64,000 nucleotides of DNA from the NCBI RefSeq assembly GCF_000259255.1, contig NC_017737.1, positions 1,054,001 to 1,118,000 on the forward strand, in the 5' to 3' direction. Both the position numbers and the translations under genes were made by a program. Source of the DNA: Helicobacter cetorum MIT 00-7128. Its GTDB lineage: Bacteria; Campylobacterota; Campylobacteria; Campylobacterales; Helicobacteraceae. The notes under the pieces are model-generated. The model was not told the DNA's origin. It searched no databases and saw only the letters and a program-made list of their open reading frames with translations. This document shows, one piece after another, positions 55,927 to 64,000 of the stretch; within the stretch, counting starts at the first letter, position 1; each line of letters starts with the position of its first letter.

Positions 55927-57003
55927 ATGCTAGAAAACAGAGTTAAGACCAAGCAAATTTTTATTGGTAATGTTGCTATAGGGGGTGATGCCCCCATAAG
56001 TGTGCAAAGCATGACCTTTAGCAAAACCGCTGATATCAAAAGCACTAAAAATCAAATTGATAGGCTCAAACTCGCTGGGGCTGATTTAGTAAGAGTGGCG
56101 GTGAGTAATGAAAAGGACGCACTAGCTTTAAAAGAATTAAAAAAAGTGTCTCCTTTACCCTTAATTGCGGATATTCATTTCCATTATAAATTCGCTTTGA
56201 TTGCAAGTGAAAGTGTAGATGCTATTAGAATTAATCCTGGAAACATCGGCTCTAAAGACAAGATTAAAGCGGTAGTTGATGCGTGCAAAGAAAAAAATAT
56301 TCCTATAAGAATTGGCGTGAATGCCGGAAGTTTGGAAAAGCAATTTGACCAAAAATATGGGGCGACTCCAAAAGGTATGGTAGAAAGCGCTTTGTATAAC
56401 GCAAAGCTCTTAGAAGACTTTGATTTTACCAATTTTAAGATTTCTTTAAAAGCAAGTGATGTTGAACGCACCATGCAAGCTTATAGAATGCTACGCCCAT
56501 TAGTGAATTATCCTTTTCATTTAGGTGTTACAGAAGCTGGTAATCTCTTTAGCTCAAGCATAAAGAGTGCAATGGCTTTGGGGGGGCTTTTAATGGAAGG
56601 CATTGGAGATACCATGCGAGTATCTATCACAGGTGAGTTAGAAAATGAAATCAAAGTGGCTAGAGCGATTTTACGCCATAGTGGGCGTTTGAAAGAAGGG
56701 ATTAATTTAATATCTTGTCCTACTTGTGGGAGAATTGAAGCGAATTTAGTAGATATGGCAAGCAAGGTAGAAAAACGCCTAAGCCATATTAAAACCCCTT
56801 TAGATATTAGTGTGATGGGCTGTGTAGTCAATGCCCTAGGCGAAGCTAAACATGCAGACATGGCGATTGCATTTGGAAATCGTAGTGGTTTGATTATTAA
56901 AGAGGGAAAAGTCATTCACAAATTAGCTGAAAAGGATTTGTTTGAAACTTTCGTAATAGAAGTGGAAAATTTAGCTAAAGAAAGAGAAAGAAGTTTAAGT
57001 TAA
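55927..57003 (+). CDS. ispG: 4-hydroxy-3-methylbut-2-en-1-yl diphosphate synthase
   Basis: IspG is the iron-sulfur enzyme of the MEP isoprenoid pathway that forms HMBPP. The 358-residue protein has the TIM-barrel signature [55 protein letters not shown] and [20 protein letters not shown]. The cluster cysteines are in [16 protein letters not shown] and [16 protein letters not shown]. It lies upstream of dapD by 16 bases. H. pylori HP0625. Confidence 0.96.
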   Translation: MLENRVKTKQIFIGNVAIGGDAPISVQSMTFSKTADIKSTKNQIDRLKLAGADLVRVAVSNEKDALALKELKKVSPLPLIADIHFHYKFALIASESVDAIRINPGNIGSKDKIKAVVDACKEKNIPIRIGVNAGSLEKQFDQKYGATPKGMVESALYNAKLLEDFDFTNFKISLKASDVERTMQAYRMLRPLVNYPFHLGVTEAGNLFSSSIKSAMALGGLLMEGIGDTMRVSITGELENEIKVARAILRHSGRLKEGINLISCPTCGRIEANLVDMASKVEKRLSHIKTPLDISVMGCVVNALGEAKHADMAIAFGNRSGLIIKEGKVIHKLAEKDLFETFVIEVENLAKERERSLS

Positions 57004-57019
57004 ACAGGAAAGGATAGGT

Positions 57020-58225
57020 ATGACCAATAAATTCAAAAATTTTGTGAGTAATTACCAGCAATCTAGTAACTATAAAGAGCCTTTAGGCTTTGGCATTGCA
57101 AGAGTGGATATTGCCCCTATTTCAAAAAAGATTTTATGTGCGACTTATCCGATACTCAATTGGAAAAATGAAAATCTAGGCTCTTATGCGGTGTTTTGCA
57201 ATTCATTTTCTAAAGAAAGAGTGATTTTAGAGAGCACGAGTGAATGCGTAGTAGAGATAGATGAGAGTTTTGTTTTAAAAGCACTAGAATTTTATACGCC
57301 TTTTTTGAATGAAGCTTATTCCAGTAAGACAGCTCATAAAAACATTCAAGTTGTCTTAGAACTTCAAAAAGCCTTAGAAGAAAATCGTTTGAAAAATAGT
57401 AGTGGAGAGTATCTCTATCGTTTGGTTATTATCTATGAAGATAAGCCTTGTGAGAGCGTAGAGAGTGCGTATATGAAACTCTTAGCCCTATCTTTAGGTA
57501 AAGCCCCTTTGAGAAGTTTGAATTTAGATGGTATTTTTTCTCAACTTTCTAATGTGGCTTGGAGTGGTAACAAGCCTTATGAATTAGAATGGCTTAGAGA
57601 GAATGAAATAGCTCTAAAAATGCGAAATAATTTTCCTAGCATTGATTTTGTGGATAAATTCCCACGCTATCTCATGCAAGTGATTCCTGAGTTTGATAAT
57701 ATCCGCTTACTAGATAGCTCTAAAACTCGCTTTGGAGCGTATTTAGGAACAGGGGGTTATACCCAAATGCCCGGGGCTAGTTATGTGAATTTCAATGCGG
57801 GTGCAATGGGAGTGTGTATGAATGAAGGGCGTATCTCTTCATCAGTAGTTGTTGGCGAAGGCACTGATATTGGTGGGGGAGCGAGCGTTTTAGGCGTTTT
57901 AAGTGGGGGGAATAACAATCCCATTAGCATTGGAAAAAATTGTTTGCTAGGGGCTAATAGTGTTACAGGTATTAGCCTAGGCGATGGCTGTATTATTGAT
58001 GCAGGTATTGCCATACTAGCTGGAAGTATCATAGAAATTGAAGAAAATGAGTTTAAAAAGCTTGTTGAGGTTAATAGCAATTTAGAAAAACATGCCAATA
58101 ATCTTTATAAGGGCAAAGAGCTTTCAGGAAAAAATGGCATGCATTTTCGCTTGAATAGCCAAAATGGCAAGCTCATTGCTTTTAGAAGTGTGAAAAAGAT
58201 TACTCTTAATCAATCGTTGCATTAA
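57020..58225 (+). CDS. dapD: Tetrahydrodipicolinate N-succinyltransferase
   Basis: DapD succinylates tetrahydrodipicolinate in the succinylase route to meso-diaminopimelate and lysine; DapC, encoded nearby on the other strand, acts next. The 401-residue protein is the long DapD type. It has an N-terminal alpha/beta domain (1-230) and a C-terminal left-handed hexapeptide helix (about 245-335: GAYLGTGGYTQMPGASYVNF, SVVVGEGTDIGGGASVLGVL, ISIGKNCLLGANSVTGISLG). Length and motifs are normal. H. pylori HP0626. Confidence 0.95.
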   Translation: MTNKFKNFVSNYQQSSNYKEPLGFGIARVDIAPISKKILCATYPILNWKNENLGSYAVFCNSFSKERVILESTSECVVEIDESFVLKALEFYTPFLNEAYSSKTAHKNIQVVLELQKALEENRLKNSSGEYLYRLVIIYEDKPCESVESAYMKLLALSLGKAPLRSLNLDGIFSQLSNVAWSGNKPYELEWLRENEIALKMRNNFPSIDFVDKFPRYLMQVIPEFDNIRLLDSSKTRFGAYLGTGGYTQMPGASYVNFNAGAMGVCMNEGRISSSVVVGEGTDIGGGASVLGVLSGGNNNPISIGKNCLLGANSVTGISLGDGCIIDAGIAILAGSIIEIEENEFKKLVEVNSNLEKHANNLYKGKELSGKNGMHFRLNSQNGKLIAFRSVKKITLNQSLH

Positions 58226-58249
58226 ATACCATAAAAAAAAGGGATTGTT

Positions 58250-59317
58250 ATGATGAAAAAAGGCTTGTTGTTGGTTGTTTTGTTAGCTGTAGGGCTTAGT
58301 GGGGCTGAAGAAACTCCTAACGCTCAAACTCTACCTAAGCAAAACACGCCCCCTGAACTTAATCCCACTAATACTAAGGGTGTGCCAAGCCCTAACGCTC
58401 AAATCAATCCTAAAGAAAATTCTAATTTATTAGACAAACTAGGTTCGCCCGAAAACGCTGAGACCAAGCTTTCTGCAGGCATTGATTTAGCCAAAAAGGG
58501 GGATTATCAAGGAGCATTCAAACTCTTTAGCCAATCGTGTGATGAGGGTAATGCTCCGGGTTGTTTTGCGGTTGGGGCGATGTATATGAATGGAGTAGGT
58601 ATACAAGTCAATAGGCTTAAGGCTGCTCGCTATTATGAAATGGGTTGTAGTGGGGGTGATGCGACTGCTTGTGCGAATTTAGCTCAAATGTATGAAAATA
58701 AGAAGAATCCTACTCTAAGTGATAAGGAAAGTGCGCTCCAACTTTATGCGGTAGCTTGTCAAGGAGGGGATATGGTTGCTTGTAATAATCTAGGTTGGAT
58801 GTATGCTAATGGGAGTGGGGTTCAAAAAGATTATTATAAGGCAATGGGTTATTATAAATTTTCATGCGAAAATGGGAATGATATGGGGTGCTATAACTTA
58901 GGCTTAATGTCTAATGTGAATAATATTTATGGTATTGATAAAGCACAACTTAATCAAGTAGACTTGAATTACCTAGCTTGTAATGCGGGGGATATGATGG
59001 GGTGTGCGAATTTGGGCTGGATTTATGCTAATGGAGCTTTGGGAGCCCCAGTGAATAACCACTATGCGGCTAAATATTTTCAAATCGCATGTGATGGGGG
59101 GGTTTTAGGGAGTTGTAATAATTTGGGTGTCTTGTATCAAAGGGGCTTAGGCGTGCCTCAAGATGACCAAAGGGCTTTAGATTTGTTTTCATATGTGTGT
59201 GATAATGGATTGGAATCAGGGTGTAATAATTATGGGAATTTTAAAGAGCGACTACTACGCTTAAATCCTAATTATGGTCGTTTGTTTATGCCCTCTAATT
59301 CTTATGATATGCCATAA
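58250..59317 (+). CDS. hcpF: Helicobacter cysteine-rich Sel1-repeat protein (HcpF-like)
   Basis: This 355-residue secreted protein has a signal peptide (KKGLLLVVLLAVGLSGAEET), a Pro/Asn/Thr-rich linker to about residue 75, and about seven Sel1-like repeats. Each repeat carries a pair of cysteines eight apart (CDEGNAPGC, CSGGDATAC, CQGGDMVAC, CENGNDMGC, CNAGDMMGC, CDGGVLGSC, CDNGLESGC) that form disulfides in the Hcp family. The place after dapD matches H. pylori HP0627/HP0628 (HcpF). Hcp proteins are released and recognised by the host immune system; a specific role is not known for this one. Confidence 0.88.
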   Translation: MMKKGLLLVVLLAVGLSGAEETPNAQTLPKQNTPPELNPTNTKGVPSPNAQINPKENSNLLDKLGSPENAETKLSAGIDLAKKGDYQGAFKLFSQSCDEGNAPGCFAVGAMYMNGVGIQVNRLKAARYYEMGCSGGDATACANLAQMYENKKNPTLSDKESALQLYAVACQGGDMVACNNLGWMYANGSGVQKDYYKAMGYYKFSCENGNDMGCYNLGLMSNVNNIYGIDKAQLNQVDLNYLACNAGDMMGCANLGWIYANGALGAPVNNHYAAKYFQIACDGGVLGSCNNLGVLYQRGLGVPQDDQRALDLFSYVCDNGLESGCNNYGNFKERLLRLNPNYGRLFMPSNSYDMP

Positions 59318-59353
59318 TATAAATATAATTTTTTGAAAAGTTGAGGGGGTTTT

Positions 59354-61337
59354 GTGTTTTCTTCCATTTTAACAATCCTTAATCGTTGCATTACTAATAC
59401 TTTTATTTTTTCTTTTAGTTTGTTGGTATTGTTTGGCTTTTTGCGTATTTTGTTTGTTCTGTATGGTGTTTTTATGGAGCAAATTTCTTTTAGTAGCTCG
59501 GATTTTTTGCTGACTTTATTGAATGGCTTAAAATATGATGCAAGAAGTTCAGCCTTTTTAGTGAGTGTTTATTTCCCATTGAGTTTTATTCTTGCTATTT
59601 CAAAAAATAAACATGCCCTCATTCTTAGAAGAAGTCTTGCTCAAATCTTGTTGATTCTATGCGTAATAATTGGTCTTTCTAATATTGGATTTTATTTTAT
59701 CTTTCATAGCGCATTTAATGCAAAATTATTTCTTTTGAAAGATGAGAGTTTTACTACCATTTTAAGTATGGGATTTTTAGAGTTTCATCTAGCGTATTAT
59801 TTGGTTGCATTGATATTGATTGGGGCTATTGTATATTTTAGTTATCTTAAAATTTTAGTAATTGAAGAAAGACTAATGACAAAAGTTTCTTATTTTGTGG
59901 CACACAAAATAGGGGGGGGGGGTGAAACCCACTCTTAATATTTTATATATTCTTATTTTTGGTCTTCATATAGTCTTTTTGTTTGCCTCTTCTTTTAGTT
60001 TTAAAATGGGTTCATTAAGTCATAGGGTGCGTTTAGTGGATAATAATTTTTTAAGGATTGTTACGCCAACAAGTTTGTATGTGTTTTTAGAGCTTTGTCA
60101 AGATAATTCCAAGAAACTTACTTTAAAAAATTTTACCCCTAAGAGTTTAGATGAAATTTATCAAGAGCTAAATACTAAAGACTTAGATACTTATCTAAGC
60201 CATAAAGTGCGAGGCGTTGGCAAAAAAGAAATTTCGCATGTTTTTTACATTGTTTCGGAATCTTTAAGCGAATACTATTTTAATAAAGAATTTGATTCTA
60301 TAGGACTTATGAGTGGATTAAAAAGTCTTTTGAAACAAGAAAATGCTTATAAAATGGAATTATTTTTGCAAAATGCAAGCATGACAATAAAAACTTTAAG
60401 CACTCTTATGAGCGGGTTAATCCCTTTTGAGAATGTATCCTTGCCACGCTCTAGTTTTTTGCAAGGGAAAAAGACTTTTGTAACAAGTATTGCTCCTAAA
60501 ATGCAAGAATTGGGATTTTCAACTAATCTCTACTATGCTGGTTCATCTAATTGGCATAATTTGGGTGATTTTGCAAAAAATCAAGGATTTAATCATTTTT
60601 ACTCCTATGCCTCTATGATTGATTATGCTAAAAAGAATTATTATCCTAAGCCCATAGAAAACAACTATGGATTACACGATAACATTCTTTTTGACTATAT
60701 ATTGGATAATACTTATTCTAGTTTAAAAAGTTTTAATTTAATTTTGAGCTTATCTCACCATCCTACTCGCAATGTTAATTTGAAAGCTTTTGATGTGCCT
60801 ACTGAAAAAATAGAACGCTTTTTTCAAAATAATAAAGAGCAAGCACAATTTTTTGCCCATGCGTATTGGTATGATAAGATTTTGAGTCAATTTATCCAAA
60901 AAGCTAGACAAAAATATCCTAATGCCTTATTTATCATTACGGGCGATCATTTTGATAGAAACTTTTCCTATCCTAGCAAATACCCCTTAAAAGAGCATTC
61001 TAGTGTGCCACTTATTATTCTTTCTCCTTTTAAGCTCTATAATCTCAAAAAAGTTGCCTCACATATTGATATTAGTCCAACCATTTATGAATTGAGTGCT
61101 CCTTATAACTTTGAGTATAAAAGCTTTGGAACACCCTTTTATGCACGCTCATTTTTTAAGCAACCTTTTGATTTTGCTCTAGGTGATGAAGTGGTTGCTA
61201 ATACTTGTATGGTTGCTAGTGATAACCTCATAGAAGAGTTTAAAAAGTCTTGCAACAAAACTAACGCTTCTAGGGCTTTAGAAAAGCTTAATTTGATTAG
61301 AGCTCTTTCGTTTATACTTTTTGAAAAGACGCCTTAA
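59354..61337 (+). CDS. Membrane sulfatase-family protein (LtaS/Ept type), phase-OFF (frameshift in G11)
   Basis: The first frame (59354-59938, GTG start, 194 residues) encodes about five membrane helices and ends VAHKIGGGGETHS. The second frame (59922-61337, 471 codons) encodes one more helix (LNILYILIFGLHIVFLFASS) and a periplasmic alkaline-phosphatase-fold domain: SHVFYIVSESLSEYYFNKEF, the likely Thr nucleophile in ASMTIKTLSTLMSGLIPFE, LILSLSHHPTRN and LFIITGDHFDRNF (metal Asp-His). The G11 tract at 59912-59922 puts the two out of register; one G fewer, or two more, gives a single 660-residue protein. The class includes lipoteichoic acid synthases and phosphoethanolamine or phosphoglycerol transferases. 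The substrate here is unknown. The second part could be translated at low level from GTG 59922. Confidence 0.85.
59912..59922 (+). repeat. G11 homopolymer, phase-variation tract
   Basis: Eleven G, between the codons of VAHKI and the start of KPTLN. At this length the membrane part and the catalytic part of the sulfatase-family gene are out of frame; G10 or G13 would join them. Confidence 0.9.
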
Positions 61338-61360
61338 TTTTATCATGCTTTTAGGCGTTT
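61327..61360. terminator. Hairpin shared by convergent gene ends
   Basis: AGACGCCT (61327-61334) pairs with AGGCGTTT (61353-61360) with one G-U pair and an 18-base loop. It spans the ends of the sulfatase-family gene and the convergent metallopeptidase gene, which are only 5 bases apart. The T-rich 3' flank favours the forward direction. Confidence 0.42.
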
Positions 61361-61963
61361 AATAAGTTGAGAATAAAGAATCATATTTTGTTTTAAGCTG
61401 TCCCTTAATATTTGGTAATTGGGGCAAAACTCTCGCACTAAATTCCAAAAATTTTTAGAATGGTTTTTATGAATAGTGTGAGCAAGCTCATGGATAATCA
61501 CATAATTGATTTCTTCTTTTTTAGCACAAACAATCAAAAGCGCAAAGCTTAAGCGATTATTATAAGAGCAACTTCCTAAAACCCTATGATTATTTCTAAT
61601 ATTAAAACCTTGGTAAGAAGTTTGCATTTTTTGAGCGATTAGGGGGAGTTGTTGCTCTAAATAAATTTTTAAAGCTTTTTTGAGACTCAATAAAGAATGC
61701 TTTGATAGGCTTTCTTCTTGATTAAAAACTAAAATTTGATTTTGAAGAGCATTGAGACGATTATTAAGAGCGTATTGCTTTGTTTTCATCTCTAAAAAGG
61801 CAGTTCTTAACCAAGTTTCTTGGTTTTTTAAAAAATCGTTTGCCATTTTTTGAGAGCAAGAGTAGGGGATTTTTAAAATTACTTCTAAACTAGGCATTAC
61901 ACTTAAGCTTAGAGTTTTGATTCTTTTGCTCTTTTGAATGGTTATAGGAATATCGTTTAACAT
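61343..61963 (-). CDS. YgjP-like (DUF45/WLM-type) metallopeptidase
   Basis: This 206-residue cytoplasmic protein has the zinc-binding HExxH motif in YVIIHELAHTIHKNHSKNFW, including the third His and the downstream SKNFWNLV box typical of YgjP/DUF45. The N-terminal part (1-90) is beta-rich, and the GSCSYNNRLSFALLIVCAK region precedes the motif. Family members are probable peptidases with unknown substrates. It converges on the sulfatase-family gene and is divergent from rplI. Confidence 0.82.
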   Translation of the reverse strand: MLNDIPITIQKSKRIKTLSLSVMPSLEVILKIPYSCSQKMANDFLKNQETWLRTAFLEMKTKQYALNNRLNALQNQILVFNQEESLSKHSLLSLKKALKIYLEQQLPLIAQKMQTSYQGFNIRNNHRVLGSCSYNNRLSFALLIVCAKKEEINYVIIHELAHTIHKNHSKNFWNLVREFCPNYQILRDSLKQNMILYSQLIKRLKA

Positions 61964-62040
61964 AATAAAAGCGATTTTACTAAAGTTTATGTTAGAATTG
62001 CAAGACTTAAAAGATTTTAATATCCTACAAAAGGGGTAGC

Positions 62041-62490
62041 ATGAAAGTATTATTATTAGAAAATGTGAAAAATTTAGGAAAAGCCGGCGATGTTTGTGAG
62101 GTTAAAGATGGTTATGGAAATAACTTTTTAATTGCTAATAAAAAGGCTAAGCTTGCCACTAATGAAGTGATTAATAAATATAAAGCTGAAGTTAAGAAGA
62201 AGGCTGAGTTAGAGGCTTTAGAAAAAGCTCAAAAAATGCAAATGGTAGAAACCTTGCAAACCATTACGCTTAAAATTTCTAAAAAAGTTGGGGCAAATGG
62301 CTCATTATTTGGAGCAATTACTAAAGAAGAAATTATAGAGCGTTTGCTTAAAGAGCATGCGAGTTTGAGCTTGGATAAAAAAGACCTTGAGCTTAAACAA
62401 CCTATCAAAAGCACCGGAATTTATGAAATTGAAGTTAAGCTTGGAGCTGGGATTGTAGGTGCGTTTAAAATTGATGTAATGGCTGAGTAG
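62041..62490 (+). CDS. rplI: 50S ribosomal protein L9
   Basis: L9 is a two-domain protein of the large ribosomal subunit. The 149-residue sequence has the N-terminal RNA-binding part [40 protein letters not shown], the long connecting helix (about 42-75) and the C-terminal domain [20 protein letters not shown]. It lies three bases before hslV. This order, rplI-hslV-hslU, matches H. pylori HP0514-HP0516. Confidence 0.96.
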   Translation: MKVLLLENVKNLGKAGDVCEVKDGYGNNFLIANKKAKLATNEVINKYKAEVKKKAELEALEKAQKMQMVETLQTITLKISKKVGANGSLFGAITKEEIIERLLKEHASLSLDKKDLELKQPIKSTGIYEIEVKLGAGIVGAFKIDVMAE

Positions 62491-62493
62491 AAA

Positions 62494-63036
62494 ATGTTTG
62501 AAGCAACAACGATTCTAGGTTATAGAGGGGAGATTGATGGCAAGAAATATGCCATTATTGGAGGTGATGGACAAGTTACTTTAGGTAATTGCATAGTAAA
62601 AGCGAATGCGACCAAGATTAGAAGTTTATACAACAATCAAGTTCTAAGCGGGTTTGCTGGAAGCACTGCTGATGCTTTTAGCTTGTTTGATATGTTTGAG
62701 CGTATTTTAGAGAGCAAGAAAGGCGATTTATTTAAAAGCGTGGTGGATTTTAGCAAAGAATGGCGTAAGGATAAATATTTGCGTCGTTTGGAGGCTATGA
62801 TGATTGTGCTAAATTTTGAGCATATTTTTATCCTAAGTGGCACAGGCGATGTTTTGGAGGCTGAAGATGGTAAGATTGCCGCTATTGGAAGTGGGGGTAA
62901 TTATGCTCTAAGTGCGGCTAGAGCCTTAGATAATTTTGCACATTTAGAGCCAAAAAAGCTCGTAGAAGAATCTTTAAAAATTGCAGGAAATCTCTGCATT
63001 TACACTAACACTAATATTAAAATTTTGGAGCTTTAA
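62494..63036 (+). CDS. hslV: ATP-dependent protease subunit HslV
   Basis: HslV is the threonine peptidase that forms a double hexamer with HslU. The 180-residue protein begins [12 protein letters not shown]. Alignment with E. coli MTTIVSVRR puts the catalytic Thr at residue 5, so a four-residue propeptide (MFEA) must be removed, not just Met. Other motifs are [25 protein letters not shown] and [14 protein letters not shown]. The stop overlaps the hslU start (TAATG). Confidence 0.95.
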   Translation: MFEATTILGYRGEIDGKKYAIIGGDGQVTLGNCIVKANATKIRSLYNNQVLSGFAGSTADAFSLFDMFERILESKKGDLFKSVVDFSKEWRKDKYLRRLEAMMIVLNFEHIFILSGTGDVLEAEDGKIAAIGSGGNYALSAARALDNFAHLEPKKLVEESLKIAGNLCIYTNTNIKILEL

Positions 63037-64000
63037 TGGGTAAAATAAATATGACTCCCAAAGAAATTGTTGCCTATTTGGACGAATATATTATTGGACA
63101 AAAAGAGGCAAAAAAGTTTATTGCTATTGCTTTAAGAAATCGTTACAGACGCTTGCAACTTGAAAAGTCTTTGCAAGAGGAAATCACGCCAAAAAATATC
63201 TTAATGATTGGTTCTACTGGTGTGGGTAAGACTGAAATTGCAAGAAGAATGGCAAAAATTATGAAACTCCCTTTTGTGAAAGTGGAGGCGAGCAAATACA
63301 CTGAAGTGGGCTTTGTGGGTCGTGATGTAGAATCTATGGTAAGAGATTTAGTGAGTAATAGCATAGCGCTTGTTGAAAACGAACATAAAGAAAAACTCAA
63401 AGATAAAATTGAAGAGGCAGTTATTGAAAAGATTGCTAAAAAACTCTTACCCCCTTTGCCTAGTGGTGTGAGTGAAGAAAAAAAGCAAGAATATACTAAT
63501 AGTCTTCTAAAGATGAAACAAAAGATTGCTAAGGGTGAATTGGATAATCAAGAGATTGAAATTGAGGTGCGTAAGAAAAACTTTGAAATTGATTCAAATG
63601 TGCCTCCAGAAATCTTAAAAGTGCAAGAAAATTTAATTAAAGTTTTTCATAAAGAACAAGATTCTATTAAAAAAACTCTAAGCATTAAAGAGGCTAAAGA
63701 GGCTTTAAGGGCTGAAGTAAGCGATACGCTCTTAGATAGCGAGGCAATTAAAACGGAGGGGTTAAAGCGTGCACAAGAATCAGGTGTGATTTTTATTGAT
63801 GAGATTGATAAAATTGCAGTAGGCTCTAAAGATGGGGCACGCCAAGACCCAAGTAAAGAAGGTGTTCAAAGAGACTTACTGCCTATTGTAGAAGGAAGTA
63901 TGGTAAGCACCAAATATGGCTCTATTAAGACAGAACATATTCTATTTATTGCAGCAGGGGCTTTTCATTTAAGCAAACCTAGTGATTTAATCCCTGAATT
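63036..64000 (+). CDS. hslU: ATP-dependent protease ATPase subunit HslU (5' part)
   Basis: HslU is the AAA+ unfoldase that feeds HslV. The gene starts at 63036 ([20 protein letters not shown]), overlapping the hslV stop, and runs off the end of the window. About 321 of an expected 440 or so residues are present. Visible motifs are QKEAKKFIAIALRNRYRR, the Walker A GSTGVGKTEIARRMAK (about residue 60), the inserted I domain (about 110-235) and Walker B SGVIFIDEIDKIAVGSKDGA with GVQRDLLPIVEGS. No defect is seen. Confidence 0.96.
   Translation, partial: MGKINMTPKEIVAYLDEYIIGQKEAKKFIAIALRNRYRRLQLEKSLQEEITPKNILMIGSTGVGKTEIARRMAKIMKLPFVKVEASKYTEVGFVGRDVESMVRDLVSNSIALVENEHKEKLKDKIEEAVIEKIAKKLLPPLPSGVSEEKKQEYTNSLLKMKQKIAKGELDNQEIEIEVRKKNFEIDSNVPPEILKVQENLIKVFHKEQDSIKKTLSIKEAKEALRAEVSDTLLDSEAIKTEGLKRAQESGVIFIDEIDKIAVGSKDGARQDPSKEGVQRDLLPIVEGSMVSTKYGSIKTEHILFIAAGAFHLSKPSDLIPE

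Overview
The window is about 64 kb of an AT-rich genome from the Helicobacter pylori clade of Campylobacterota. Most proteins closely resemble H. pylori ones, and long stretches keep H. pylori gene order: the dcd-accB-accC block, the HP0264-HP0280 block, the HP0857-HP0870 block, the HP0621-HP0628 block and the rplI-hslV-hslU block. The blocks are joined differently from H. pylori 26695, and several loci carry genes I do not expect at those positions. A close relative such as H. cetorum therefore fits better than H. pylori itself. This is inference from remembered gene content, not from a database search.

Layout. 1-2.3 kb: end of rsmE, a three-gene reverse-strand cluster of small unknown proteins (two membrane-anchored), and dcd. 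2.3-7.2 kb: accB-accC, then a phase-variable outer membrane protein switched off by a G10 tract. 7.3-10.5 kb: a coiled-coil protein, pseC (flagellin pseudaminic acid) and a BsaWI-like restriction-modification pair flanked by an 18-bp direct repeat. 10.6-26.9 kb: clpB, ccdA, a pseudo-dihydroorotase, aminodeoxyfutalosine deaminase, an HP0268-type nuclease, miaB, lpxJ, three genes resembling PilM/PilN/PilO, a YkgJ-like protein, a TPR protein, a ferredoxin, ppx/gppA, waaC and an LpxL-type acyltransferase. 27.1-28.8 kb: eptA with an in-frame GA repeat. 29-40.8 kb: flgE behind a sigma-54 promoter, hypA, lpxB, greA, dut, coaX and the complete ADP-heptose pathway gmhB-hldD-hldE-gmhA. 40.9-46.3 kb: an accessory insert with a TdeIII-like restriction-modification pair, an AIPR-family protein and about 740 bp of non-coding DNA. 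46.3-55 kb (reverse strand): an FlgF/FlgG-type rod protein, a DltD/AlgJ-like protein, an AlgI-like O-acyltransferase split by a GA repeat, mutS2, murC and a DapC-like aminotransferase. 55.2-64 kb: an HpaA-like lipoprotein, ispG, dapD, an Hcp Sel1-repeat protein, a membrane sulfatase-family protein split by a G11 tract, a YgjP-like metallopeptidase, rplI, hslV and the start of hslU.

The common theme is the cell envelope. Core heptose synthesis, Kdo2-proximal heptose transfer, lipid A assembly, acylation and phosphoethanolamine decoration, peptidoglycan precursor synthesis and surface proteins are all here. Four envelope genes carry long simple repeats that place them under slipped-strand phase variation: the outer membrane protein (off), eptA (on), the AlgI-like gene (off) and the sulfatase-family gene (off). 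The GA repeats of eptA and the AlgI-like gene share the same downstream flank and encode the same peptide ending E-R-E-S-K-N. No rRNA, tRNA, CRISPR array or insertion sequence was recognised.
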